A DNA stretch of 48,214 nt from Hypsibius dujardini (lineage: Eukaryota; Tardigrada; Eutardigrada; Parachela; Hypsibiidae): the NCBI GenBank assembly GCA_001579985.1, contig LRSR01005960.1, positions 1-48,214 on the forward strand, in the 5' to 3' direction. This document shows, piece by piece, positions 22,127 to 32,500 of the stretch. The notes below the pieces were generated by a model. The model was not told the DNA's origin. It did no database searches and saw only the letters and a list, made by a program, of their open reading frames with translations. The first letter of the stretch is position 1. The number at the start of each line of letters is the position of its first letter. A program made the position numbers and the translations under genes.

Positions 22127-23587
22127 TTGTCTGTTTGTCTGCCTGTCTGTTTGTCTGCCTGTCCAAGTGTTTGCCTGCCTGTCCGTCTGCCTGTCTGTCG
22201 AACTACCTTGGGTGATTGGCACAATCAGAAACTGAGCCGGAGAAGCTTGTGCGTTAAATAGCAAAGAATAACGTTCCAGCGAGAGAACATTCGAAAAGAG
22301 AATCCGGTGGAAGTGATGGCTAATATCGAGTTCCCGTTGCCCAATAGCGATGCCTTCCGACACCAGCTTGACAGACACGCGAATTTCCCCTGATCGATCG
22401 TAAATGTTGAAATCCGGTATGGCGGGTATTAAACTGGTTGAGAGGATCCCCAACATGCGCGGTGCTTCTTCGGGCAGACGGATCTTTCGACCTCGCACGT
22501 TCTGCTCGGCAGGGACAGGACAGGCAAGCGTCATTTGTATGGCAAAAAGAAAGCAGTGATCACCCGGTTTAGGTAATGAGCGAGCCAGTACCAGTGGGAC
22601 CTGCACAAAACGTCAGATATAGTACAATTCACCAATAAGGACTGCAAGTCAAAAAGAGAAAGGACGCATGCATTGAAAAGCAATCACATGTTTAGACCAG
22701 CCCAGATCGATAGCCGTACAATCAAAGTCAAACATAAACAGACAGACAGACAGACAGACAGACGGGCAGACAGACAGACAGCCAAACAAACAGCCAAACA
22801 AACAGACAGACAAGCAGACAGAGAGACAGGCAGACAGGCAGGTAGACAGGCAGGTAGACAGGCAGGTAGACAGACAGACAGACAGACAGACAACCAAACA
22901 GACAGAGAGGCAGACAGACAGAGAGGCAGACAGGCAGGCAGGTAGACAGGCAGGTAAACAGGCAGGTAGACAGACAAACAGACAGACAGACAGAACTTCA
23001 GAGGAGCTTAAAGACTGCCAAATATTATCATGGATTAACCTTCTTTATATAGTACTGCCTTCTTTTCGTCGTCCCCGGTTTGGGTGCACCCTCCGGGATC
23101 ACTTCCGGTGGCTCAAGTGAGATAAGTTGAGCAATCTCGCCCTTCCAGGTGTCTTTACTGACCGGTGCCAGTGACTCATCCAGTTCTCCTAGTCGGTATA
23201 GCTCTTTACAAGCCTCCAGAGCCGCCGATTGTTTTGCCATTTTCTGATTGGGCATGAAGGATCCCTGTACAAAACATAACGCCAAATTGAAGCCAACTCG
23301 AGGCCACAAAAATCACAAGGTGCCGCTCACTGTTATTGCGTGCTTCATTGGCGCGTTTATGGGTAGGGTCAGTTTACAACGAAAAGCAGGAATTTCATCG
23401 GTCGAGGGGATGATATATGCCAACGGAGTGAGGTTGGCGAAGGCGTCACTGGGAAGATTTGAGCAATACCTGAAACAACATCCGGCGAACTCTATAACGG
23501 ACTTGAATGTATGCAGTCAATCATAACGGCAAAACACAATAACACTCCGACGGACGAACGGACACGAAGACAGACAAACCAATAGGA

Positions 23588-23620
<33 letters not shown>

Positions 23621-24358
23621 AACAGACAGGCAAGCAGGCAAGCAAGCAGACAGGCAGATAGACAGACAGGCAGGCAGGCAGGCAAACAGACAAGCAGGCA
23701 GACAGACAGACAGTCAGGCAGACAGACAGTCAGACAGACAGTCAGACAGACAGTCAGACAGACAGTCAGGCAGACAGACAGTCAGACAGACAGTCAGACA
23801 GACAGACAGACATTACCTATTGATGACCCCAATAGCCTGACTCATCATAATTTGCACCCCAGTTGTCACGGACTTCAGAGGCTCAGCCGCAAAGTCGGTG
23901 CTCTCGGCATGACCAGCGTTTCGAACGATATGATCGGGGCATCGAGACAAGACAATCTGGCAAACCCAACAAAAAACATTGGAATAAAGATCGCTGTCAG
24001 ACAAAGTAGGGCCACCAATTGTGGCCACGGTCCGCATGCACGAGAGAAATACCGAATCAATTTCCAGGAACTTGACAAAATGTTCTCGGCGGTAAGCTTC
24101 TTCCTCCTCTCTCAGCACCATGATGCATAAAGTGCCGTACTTGCTTTTGGTTCGATGTCGAGCGTGCACGTACGTTAGGTAGTCCTGGACAGGGTCGAAC
24201 CTAGCAACGTCAAATGCCTTGATTGAGTATAATGCAAACAACCGGCATTAATCGATTGGATGAAGGCAGACAGACAGACAGGCAGACAGACAGACAGACA
24301 TCCACACGGGCAGACAGACAAACAAACAGATAAGACAGACAGACAGACAGACAAGCAC

Positions 24359-24419
<61 letters not shown>

Positions 24420-24443
24420 TAGACAGACAGATGGGCAGACAGG

Positions 24444-24475
<32 letters not shown>

Positions 24476-25808
24476 TGGACAGACAGACAGACGGCAAACA
24501 TGAAAATGGAATGCTTGTCCTACTACAACTTACTGAATGGAAAAAGTGCACTGCGGGACGTCCAAACTGATATCATTCGTACACGTAGAGACCAGGACGT
24601 TGAAATCGCGATTCCGAAAACGGCGGAGGATCTCTTCCTGCACCTTAAACGGCATCCCAAAGAAGCAGGCATCCGTCGGTGACATTGAATCTAAAGAAGC
24701 CAGGAGAGAGCATGCATTTTTGAAGTTTTCAAACCACACGGTTGCGAACTAATGTTAAACTACCGGCAACCGTAGCCCTGTTGAAGGAGCCCAGACAGTA
24801 GGAGCTGGTGACGAAGCCGTAGCTGCACTTCCTATCTGAGGACGACTTCAAATCCCGCAAAAAACGGTTCACCGCCCACGCGAGGTAAGGCTTGCCGACG
24901 TTGATGATCATGCTGAAGTACTGCACCGGAATGTATGCTGCAAAGAGAGAAACCAGTTCCCAGACAATCCCAGACAATCACTTCCCAGACAATCCCAGAC
25001 AATCAGTTCCCAGACAATCCCAGACAATCCCAGACAATCACTTCCTAGACAATCCCAGACAATCACTTCCTAGACAATCCCAGACAATCACTTCCTAGAC
25101 AATGACTGACTTCAATTGGGAATTCTGATTCACAAGTGGAACAAGCCTTTTTGGTTGTCGGGATTTTGCGGGTTGTATGTGTCCATCATGGCCACAATGA
25201 GCCTTAGTTTCTCTGAGACGAAGTGTAAAATGCGTTCGTCTCCCTTGGCCATCTTCCCGAAGCCGTAGAGCTTCTCCAGTGCGATGCCGATCTCTTGGAA
25301 GCGGCAGCACACCGCGAGGAGGACTCGTGCAATACGTTGCTCCAGCAGATTCTTCAGGTAAGTGTTCCGGAAGTCGCGCGTGATGATGTTGATCAACTAC
25401 GAGTGGGGGAATGGGGAAGAAGCGTTGAAGCAAGATCTAATTTTCGTCCAATGTAAAAACTTTTAACGAGAAACCGATTCTCATTACCCGATAAGTCGGC
25501 CACAAACCGAGCACTCTTAGGCACTCCAACGTTTCGGCCGCGGCGACTTCGAAAATGTTAAAAGCATTCGTGTGAAGGAGGCAGTCGGACTTCTCGACAT
25601 TCTTCTTGGCTGCCACGTGCATGCAGACCCGCACAAACTCGAGGAGCTCTTCCAACTTCGCCTTCACCAAATCGGTGCCTTCTCTATGCTGATCTTTCAC
25701 GGCGAGCTAAAACAATAAGAGGACACGGCGAGCTAAAACAATAAGAGGAATATCCTCCGAGACATGTCTGTCTGTCTGCCTGCCTGCCTGCCTGTCTGTC
25801 TGCATGCC

Positions 25809-25839
<31 letters not shown>

Positions 25840-28069
25840 GTCTCACGCAATATAACGTCTTAATCCTCCCGCTTACACTGTATGGGACCAGACGCACAGC
25901 TTTCGGGTAGCCGAAACGATCGATCGAGACCAAACTGACCGACGTCCGAAGACTGCCCCGAAAAACCTCTTCAAGCTGCGCGATGACTTTCTCGAGGGTA
26001 GCCGGATCGCTGACCACGTCTTTGGTGAGGAGGGAGGACGTCAAGGCAAGAATGCGAGGTTTGGCGAGAGATTCCACGGTGCCGTTGCGGAAGCCGGCGA
26101 AAACAGAGTGGAAGAGCTGGCCGTAGGGATACTTCGCGACGGCTGCGGTGCATTCATCGATGGCGATGACGCTGATCTGGTCCGGGTCTAAAACGTCACC
26201 GAAATATCCACCAACTTCGTGTAAATCAAACACTGCAGTAAGTTATTACACACATGGCCAAAATTTTGGGTGGCAGAGTTCGAGCCATCAGGGTGGTCTG
26301 AGTTTGAGCCATCAGGGTGGTCTGAGTTCGAGCCACCAGGGTGGTCTGAGTTCGAGCCATCAGGGTGGTCTGAGTTTGAGCCACCAAGGTGGTCTGAGTT
26401 CGAGCCATCAGGGTGGTCTGAGTTCGAGCCATCAAGGTGGTCTAAGTTCGAGCCATCAGGGTGGTCTAAGTTTGAGCCATTAGGGTGGTCTGAGTTCGAG
26501 CCATTAGGGTGGTCTGAGTTTGAGCCATGCAAAATCGATTTTGGATTAAAATAAAAGGAATTTACTTTGAATTAAAACGTAATTCACTTTCGTTGATCAA
26601 TCAATCAACCCACCCAACAACTGTGTGATCCACTCACCAAAACGGCGCGCTGTCATGAGGTTGACGAAGTTCTCATGTGAAGCCACCACGACGTCGAAAC
26701 CGGTCAAAGTTTCGGAAGTCGCGCCATCGGTCAGACGGACCGCGGAGAAGTCAGTGTGGTCGTCTACGGCGCGGACATAATTGTCCGCGGCATCGTCTAC
26801 GACATCGAAATCCATTAAATCAGCCTTTCTTTAAATAAAAATGAATTTAAATGTAACTTAAGTTTTTATGTTTAATTTAAATTTAAATAAAAAAAAGTCA
26901 AAATCATTAAATATAATTTAAAATAATTTAAAATAATTTAAAATAATTTGTTATAATTTAAATATAATTTAATATAATTTATTATAATTTAAAATAATTT
27001 AATATAATTTAATATAATATAATTTATTATGATTTGTTATAATTTAAATATAATTTAAATGGGTTAGATAAACAATCCCTTCAACTTTACCGGTTTCCAC
27101 CGTGATGAAAGCGACTTTTTTCGCGCCGGGAATCTTGGAATACACGCGAACATCGTGGGTGAGCTCTCTCAGCAGACTCAATGCCAGGAAGGATTTTCCG
27201 CCGTCTGTTCAAAAATCAAATTCTACATCATGTCTCCATGTGCAAGTAAGTGGGAGCATTCACCTGAACCAAGTACGGCGACGGTGTTTTCCTGCCGGGC
27301 ATTTTCGAGGAGATCCAACTGAAACGAAACAAGAAGAGTTAATTCGATCAATCAATCAATCGCTCCATCAATCAATCAATCGCTCAATCAATCAATCGCT
27401 TAATCAATCAATCAATCGCTCGATCAATCAATCAATCGCTCCATCAATCAATCGCTCAATCAATTAATCGCTCAATCAATCAATCAACCGATCAGCTGAT
27501 TTTGCAGCAATATTTAAATAAAGATTTTGAATCAAAACTAAATTCAACATCAGTATGCAAGCAAATTCTGATTTTAAATTCAATTAAAAATCATTTAAAT
27601 ACAAATAAAAAACATATTCGGGCGTATTTCGAATCACTATTTTAAATTAGTTTCAGCAATACTAACGAAACTGTGGTCAGTCAATGACTCAATTTGCAAT
27701 CCATCAATCAACCAGATAATCCAATGACGCAGTTTTACCAAGACTTTCGTTTCAATCAACCAATCAATTGAAAGCCCGAAAGACACAATTCGCAATCCAT
27801 CAATCAACTGATCAATCCAATGACGCAGTTTTACCAGGACTTTCGTTTCAATCAACCAATCAATTAAAAGCCCGAAAGACACAATTCGCAATCCATCAAT
27901 CAACTGATTAATCCAGTCACGCAATTTTACCAGGACTTTCGTTTCAATCAACCAATCAATTGAAAGCTCGTATGGCATCTTAAGATTTATTCCCTCATTC
28001 TACCTGGTAATCGCGCGGTGTGAAGTCCTCCGTCGGGAGGCTGTCCTGCAGCTTCCGCAGACGCTTCAT
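17229..28069 (-). CDS. DICER1: Dicer endoribonuclease, complete, 23 coding exons
   Basis: Exons, all joining in phase to 1905 residues: 28069-28004, 27318-27264, 27204-27091, 26796-26638, 26232-25877, 25706-25488, 25396-25147, 24937-24764, 24690-24534, 24200-23817, 23469-23331, 23264-23040, 22600-22207, 22029-21708, 21395-20530, 20077-19719, 19469-19097, 19002-18663, 18378-18232, 18147-17952, 17892-17709, 17538-17463, 17391-17229. Dicer cuts long dsRNA and pre-miRNA in the cytoplasm. Order: helicase (1-550), DUF283 (about 640-740), platform/PAZ (770-1010), linker, RNase IIIa (1440-1600), IIIb (1650-1810), dsRBD (1855-1905). Catalytic acids are all present: E1462, D1466, D1567, E1570 and E1680, D1684, D1794, E1797. 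Walker A is LGSDGGKSF, but DECH is DECT (157-160) and motif VI is YVHARHRTK. Exon 7 seems to use a GC donor (AAAAAG|GCTTGT); a micro-exon is the alternative. Overall length and the platform/PAZ wording resemble the miRNA-type animal Dicer. Confidence 0.96.
17580..17700. repeat. (CTGT)n array in Dicer intron 21
   Basis: CTGT and CTGC units fill most of the 170 bp intron and stop 8 bases from the exon 21 donor; sense strand (ACAG)n. Confidence 0.95.
18445..18645. repeat. (ACAG)n array in Dicer intron 18
   Basis: ACAG units with ACATCCAG variants; sense strand (CTGT)n. Confidence 0.95.
19513..19605. repeat. (CTGT)n array in Dicer intron 16
   Basis: CTGT units; sense strand (ACAG)n, reverse-complementary to the array in intron 15. 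Confidence 0.95.
20155..20515. repeat. (ACAG)n higher-order array in Dicer intron 15
   Basis: ACAG runs are interrupted about every 75-90 bp by CAGTCTGCCAGTCAGTTAGA-like insertions, so the array has a two-level structure. Sense strand (CTGT)n. Confidence 0.93.
21415..21660. repeat. AAAGGAACAAAGGAAC repeats with inverted copies in Dicer intron 14
   Basis: Direct repeats of AAAGGAACAAAGGAACAAA, plus GTAGTAAAAGGAAC and its reverse complement GTTCCTTTTACTAC, about 120 bp apart and repeated twice. The GGAACAAAG motif recurs in spacer arrays at 39440 and 40890. Confidence 0.85.
22088..22200. repeat. (CTGT)n array in Dicer intron 13
   Basis: CTGT, TTGT and CTGC units; sense strand (ACAG)n. Confidence 0.94.
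22738..22995. repeat. (ACAG)n array in Dicer intron 12
   Basis: ACAG units with GGCAGGTAGACAGGCAGG patches; sense strand (CTGT)n. Confidence 0.95.
23570..23812. repeat. (ACAG)n array in Dicer intron 10
   Basis: ACAG units with CAGTCAGACAGACAGTCAGG periodicity; the array begins right at the donor (GTAATG then TCTGTCTG on the sense strand). Confidence 0.95.
24265..24495. repeat. (ACAG)n array in Dicer intron 9
   Basis: ACAG units; sense strand (CTGT)n. Confidence 0.95.
24950..25105. repeat. Tandem CCCAGACAATCACTTCC repeats in Dicer intron 7
   Basis: About ten copies of CAGACAATCC and seven of the longer CACTTCCTAGACAATCC unit fill the intron between the exon 8 acceptor and the uncertain exon 7 donor. 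Confidence 0.88.
25697..25750. repeat. Tandem duplication of the Dicer exon 6 acceptor
   Basis: A 28 bp unit containing CGGCGAGCTAAAACAATAAG occurs twice side by side (starting near 25700 and 25728). Each copy holds the acceptor TTATTGTTTTAG|CTCGCCG on the minus strand, so two identical 3' splice sites are present. Confidence 0.85.
25764..25845. repeat. (CTGT)n array in Dicer intron 5
   Basis: CTGT and CTGC units; sense strand (ACAG)n. Confidence 0.94.
26248..26528. mobile_element. ACACATGGCCA element with 24 bp satellite in Dicer intron 4
   Basis: Begins ACACACATGGCCAAAATTTTGG, 15 bases from the exon 5 acceptor, then about ten copies of the 24 bp unit (GTGGTCTGAGTTTGAGCCATCAGG type). The opposite terminus is not recognisable, so this copy looks truncated at GAGCCATGCAAAATC. 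Confidence 0.78.
26830..27060. repeat. AT-rich AATTTAAAATAATTTAAA tract in Dicer intron 3
   Basis: Irregular TAATTTAAAATAATTTAA repeats, nearly pure A+T, occupy most of the 290 bp intron. Confidence 0.9.
27340..27495. repeat. (AATC)n array in Dicer intron 1
   Basis: AATCAATCAATCGCTC units, about nine copies of a 16-20 bp period. Confidence 0.9.
27665..27975. repeat. About 105-110 bp tandem repeat in Dicer intron 1
   Basis: Three copies of a unit containing ATGACGCAGTTTTACCAGGA, CTTTCGTTTCAATCAACC and GACACAATTCGCAATCCATC end about 30 bases from the exon 1 donor. Confidence 0.88.
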
Positions 28070-28382
28070 CGCGCCGAGAGGTCTTGGAAATTCACAATCA
28101 CTCGGGCATTTCCGTGCGAGCTATTGGTTCCGCTGGACTCTGGAGAGGATTCCGAGAGTCCGATTAAAAATATTCGCAAAACTGGCACCGAAGCTTGGAG
28201 TCCGCTAAAGTCCAAAGGAATGGCGCGAAATGCCGTGTGACGGGAAATAAAAAATACGCAGGGCTGTTTTGTGTTCAACCTGTGTTAGAAAGCCGCAAAA
28301 ATAGCGCGTTTAAGAACTAAATTACAGTATGCAACTAATGGAGATCGTTCATATTGTGACAGAAACAACAGTGCGAGACATG

Positions 28383-28724
28383 TATGAGGGAAGGGGCCTG
28401 GAATGGGCCACTTGAACTTCCGTACCCTGGAATGCACAGGGCGGCAGGGGGCGCTCTGTCGCAAATTAATCCAAAACGATCAGTCACTGGATAGTCAGCG
28501 TCCTCTATAGTGAGCTTTTTCCAACGGTCCAATTATTTCGTTTGTTAAACATGTTCCCACAACCTTTTTTCCTATCTGAAATGTGTTCCATCGGGTCATC
28601 GATTGTTCTCTGTCGTTTGGGATCTTGATTATAACCGAAATCTGTGTGGAAATTCTGATTCCAGGGTGGCTCATTCCAGGGTACGGGAAAGTCAAGTGGC
28701 CCATTCCAGGGCCCTTACCTCATA
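28383..28724. mobile_element. MITE-like element with about 52 bp terminal inverted repeats
   Basis: 28383-28434 (TATGAGGGAAGGGGCCTGGA, ATGGGCCACTTGAACTTCCG, TACCCTGGAATG) is matched by the reverse complement of 28672-28724 with only a few differences. The 237 bp core is non-coding. A solo end (TGGCCCATTCCAGAGCCTTT) occurs at 42414-42441 in BRIP1 intron 1. Confidence 0.85.
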
Positions 28725-28905
28725 CTGTGCTCGTGTGCTGTACTCATGTGCTGTACTCATGTGCTGTACTGAGTGTGCTGTACTCGTGTACTGTACTCGT
28801 GTGCTGTACTGAGTGTGCTGTACTCTTGTGCTGTACTGAGTGTGCTGTACTCGTGTGCTGTACTCGTGTACTGTACTCGTGTGCTGTACTGAGTGTGTGT
28901 CACTT
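28725..28905. repeat. GTGCTGTACT minisatellite
   Basis: Units GTGCTGTACTCGTGTGCTGT and ACTGAGTGTGCTGTACTC repeat about 15 times directly next to the right terminus of the inverted-repeat element. Confidence 0.9.
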
Positions 28906-29582
28906 AAGATGGTCAAGAAATGTTCAGCCCCGAACCGAACCGGGTGTTCGGTTCGTTCCATCCTACTTGACTTGAGATCGTCGGTTCCCTACACGTTCAT
29001 CCCAGGTGTTCGGTTTGTTCCTTCAGTTTCAAGTTTCGCGCTTTGACTGAATTCGCATCAAAAGAGCCAATAATTCAGGTTTCTTGATCCAGTTCCAGGG
29101 CAGCGGCATAAAAAAAGAATAATTTCCCCCCCTCCCCCAGAGGAAGCATATATCCGCTATTCCAGAGGACAAGGATACGAGAAGAATTTTTACACGGAGG
29201 AAAGATAAACGGTCCATGCAAAAACGCCCTGGACAAGTAGAGGCGGTTTGTTTTCCAAATTTATAAATCAACAAAAAGAACTCCACGGACCTCGCCGCCC
29301 ACTCGCCCACTCGCCCACACGCCCACTCGCCCGACCTCGTGTGGTTCGTAACAAGAGACACGCCTATATAGACATAGGAGAGGGAATAGACAGAAAACAA
29401 GACCATGCGGTCGAATGAACTTCAAGTGAAAGGAAAAAAGGAGACGAGAGAAAGAGAGGTTGACCTAAGACAAGGAAAAGGATCGAGGGTGTGTCTGTGT
29501 ATTAAGCCGTATTAAGAAGAAAGGTCCTCCCGAGAGGTGATAGGATCCGCTGTCCGCCGAGCCGGTCCAGCTTCCTGTCTGC

Positions 29583-32500
29583 TTAGGAGATGGCAGCCGA
29601 CGGAAGCGACTGGGGCACTCGTGACTATAATAACCAAGTGGAAAGGTATATAACCTTTTAATTAGATCGGTAACTGCAAATCTACGCGTACCTTTCGCTT
29701 GCTGCGTTTTCCGCCATCTTCAGCAGAACCATTGTCTGCTGCGCTGGAGGAACCTGAAAGAAAGGCAAGAAACAACACCTCAGACATCTTTCCCAAGCGA
29801 GGACATTGCACCTGGGCCCTAAAAATGCCTCACTCATCCAAGTTGACTGCCATCTTGCCTGCTTGCCTCCAAACCGTCTGCCTGCCTGCCTGCCTGCCTG
29901 AAGTTGTCTCTAAGCCGTCTGTCTGTCTGCCTGAAGTTGTCTGAACTGGACCCTAAAGATGCCTCACTCATCCAAGTTGACTGCCATCTTGCCTGCTTGC
30001 CTCTAAACCGTCTGCCTGCCTGCCTGAAGTTGTCTCTAAGCCGTCTGTCTGTCTGCCTGACGTTGTATGAACCTTCATCCCCGCATCTGCGTCTCATCAT
30101 ACAACTCACTAGGCAGCAGTCCAGTGGCCTTCTCAATGCTGCTGATGTTACTCCCACCACCACCACCGCTGCCGCCCGCCTTGCGACGAGCCGACTCCAC
30201 CAACCCACCGTTCAGTTCGACGCGCTCATCCTCGGAGCCGCCGTCGTGGCCAGCAAACTTGACGCTTCGCTTGTGTCCTTTGCTCGAGGCGTGGCTCGTG
30301 TCCAGCGCGTCCTCGTCGTCGTCCTCCGCATCGCCTCGCGATCCGGACCGACGTCCCCCACCCGCGGACCCAGACACCGAGCCGCGGTCGTTTCCGTTGT
30401 TTCCTTCCTCCCCGTTGCCCCACAAGTCAGAGTTGCGCTTCTCCGCCAGCTTCTTGTGCTGGCTCGAGCGGATGTGCGAGGTGATGTTGTCCACGCGGAT
30501 CCGCTGGCCCTGGTCCACCTTGGTGATGGCGCGGTCGCAGGCCAGGCAGTAGATGTTGATGTTATCTGTGGCCAGCTCCAGCTCCGGGCACTGAAACTGC
30601 TCAATGTAATCGATGGCGGTCTTGGTCACCTTCGCCCCGCCGTTCGCCATGCCCAGTGACTTCTTCTTGCGGCCGCTCTTGGTGACCGTTCCGTCCACGG
30701 CGTCCACGTCGTCCACGGCGGCCGCGGTCTCCGTGACGTCCTCAGGTGGCGTCTCCAGCAGCTCCTCGACCGAGGTGTCGAGCGGCGGCACGTCCAACTC
30801 CTCCTCCTCCTCGTCTGAGAAAATCACAAAAAAAAAACAGTTCAAACGGTGTTGCAAGCTATAGGGACAGACAACGCAAGAGGTTAACCGGTCCGACAGG
30901 AAAGACAAACAACAACGCCACGGAACGAGACAATGTCCCTGTGACAGGCACTCAAGGTCGGCCAGGCCGAAACAACATCTGAAAGGCAGACACAGACAGA
31001 CACAGACACACACACACACGACGGAATCGCCAACGTAGACCGAAGTGAGTAACCAACAGGCACAGGGGAGAACATCTTACCGTCTCCATCGGAGCGTTCG
31101 ATCTTGATCTCTGATAGCTTTTCTTCCGGCTCCTGCGGACCCTAAAGAGAGATTTCACGTGCAATTAAAATCGGTGCAACAAAGTCAAAAAAAGAGGCAT
31201 CAACAGTCGCGCGACAAAGCAGTTAAACAAGTCATGGACAGACAATCAGACAGACAGGCAAGCAAACAGTCAGACAGGATTGTAGACATTCATTCCGTTC
31301 TAACAGACAAGTCAACATTCAGAGAGACAAAGGTCTACAAGGTGGCCAGCAGACAAGAAGACGGGAAATCGAGCAGGCAAATAGACATTCCGACAGACAA
31401 GTTAACATTCAGACAGACAGACAGACCAAACTATACACAGATGTTCGGACAGACAAGATGGGATTTTGAGCAGTCAAAGAGACATTCAGACAGACAGATC
31501 AGGCTGTACACAGATGTTCGGACAGACAAGATGGGATTTTGAGCAGTCAAAGAAACATTCAGACAGACAAATTAGCATTCAGACAGACAGATCAGGCTGT
31601 ACACAGATGTTCGAACAGACAAAGAGACATTCAGACAGTCAGATCAGACTGTACATAGATGTTCGGACAGACAAGATGGAATTTTGAGCAGTCAAAGAAA
31701 CATTCAGACAGACAAGTTAACGTTCAGACAGATAGATCTTTACTCGTCGATGGGACTGTGAAGCCAGATGTGTTCGCAGATTGTCCACACGAATGCGCTG
31801 TCCCATGGAGACCTTGGAGAGCGGACGCTGGCACTTGCCACAGAAAATGTCCAGCCCGTCCTCGGTGACCTCCAAGTCCTCCGAGCCGATCTGCTTCCAG
31901 TAGTCTTCGGCGGTCTTGGCGATGCGCGGCGCACGAGTGCGTTTGGTCGCGCTGGCGCCGTTGGACTCGACAGTGCCGTCCCCGCCGAGGAAACTGCCGA
32001 TGTGACTGTGGTCATCCGAGGTCGTCGCGACCGCAGACTCATTCTGACGGTGATGCGACGGGAGCGCCGTCATCGGCATGGACATCGACGGCGACTGGTG
32101 GGTCTTTCGGCGCTTCTGACCGGTGAAGCCCTTGCCAGTGCCGCGGCGAGCGCGGGTCCGCTTCCGCGGAGTCGTCTGCTTCACCGGCATCGACGCCAAA
32201 GCTTCCTCTCCGGTCTGAAAAACAAAAACACAAATGTGGTCGGCTGTCTAAACTACACTGGGCGCGTCATCAATCAAGCAATCAATCAATCAAGCAGGCA
32301 ATCAAGCAATCAATCAAGCAATCAGGCAATCAATCAAACAATCAATCAATCAATCAAGCAATCAATCAAGCAATCAGTCAATCAATCAATCAACCAGGCA
32401 ATCAACCAATCAGGCAATCAAGCGATCAATCTATCATGCAATCAATCAAGCAAGCAAAGACTGCTGTGAGTTTGAGACCAAAGCCCAAATTTGATGCGAC

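Larger units (their letters stand above)
28070..29582. other. Spacer upstream of Dicer
   Basis: No gene supported. It contains the Dicer promoter side (28070-28380), an inverted-repeat element (28383-28724), a minisatellite (28725-28905), and unique sequence from 28905, including a CACTCGCC run at 29288-29335. Confidence 0.55.
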
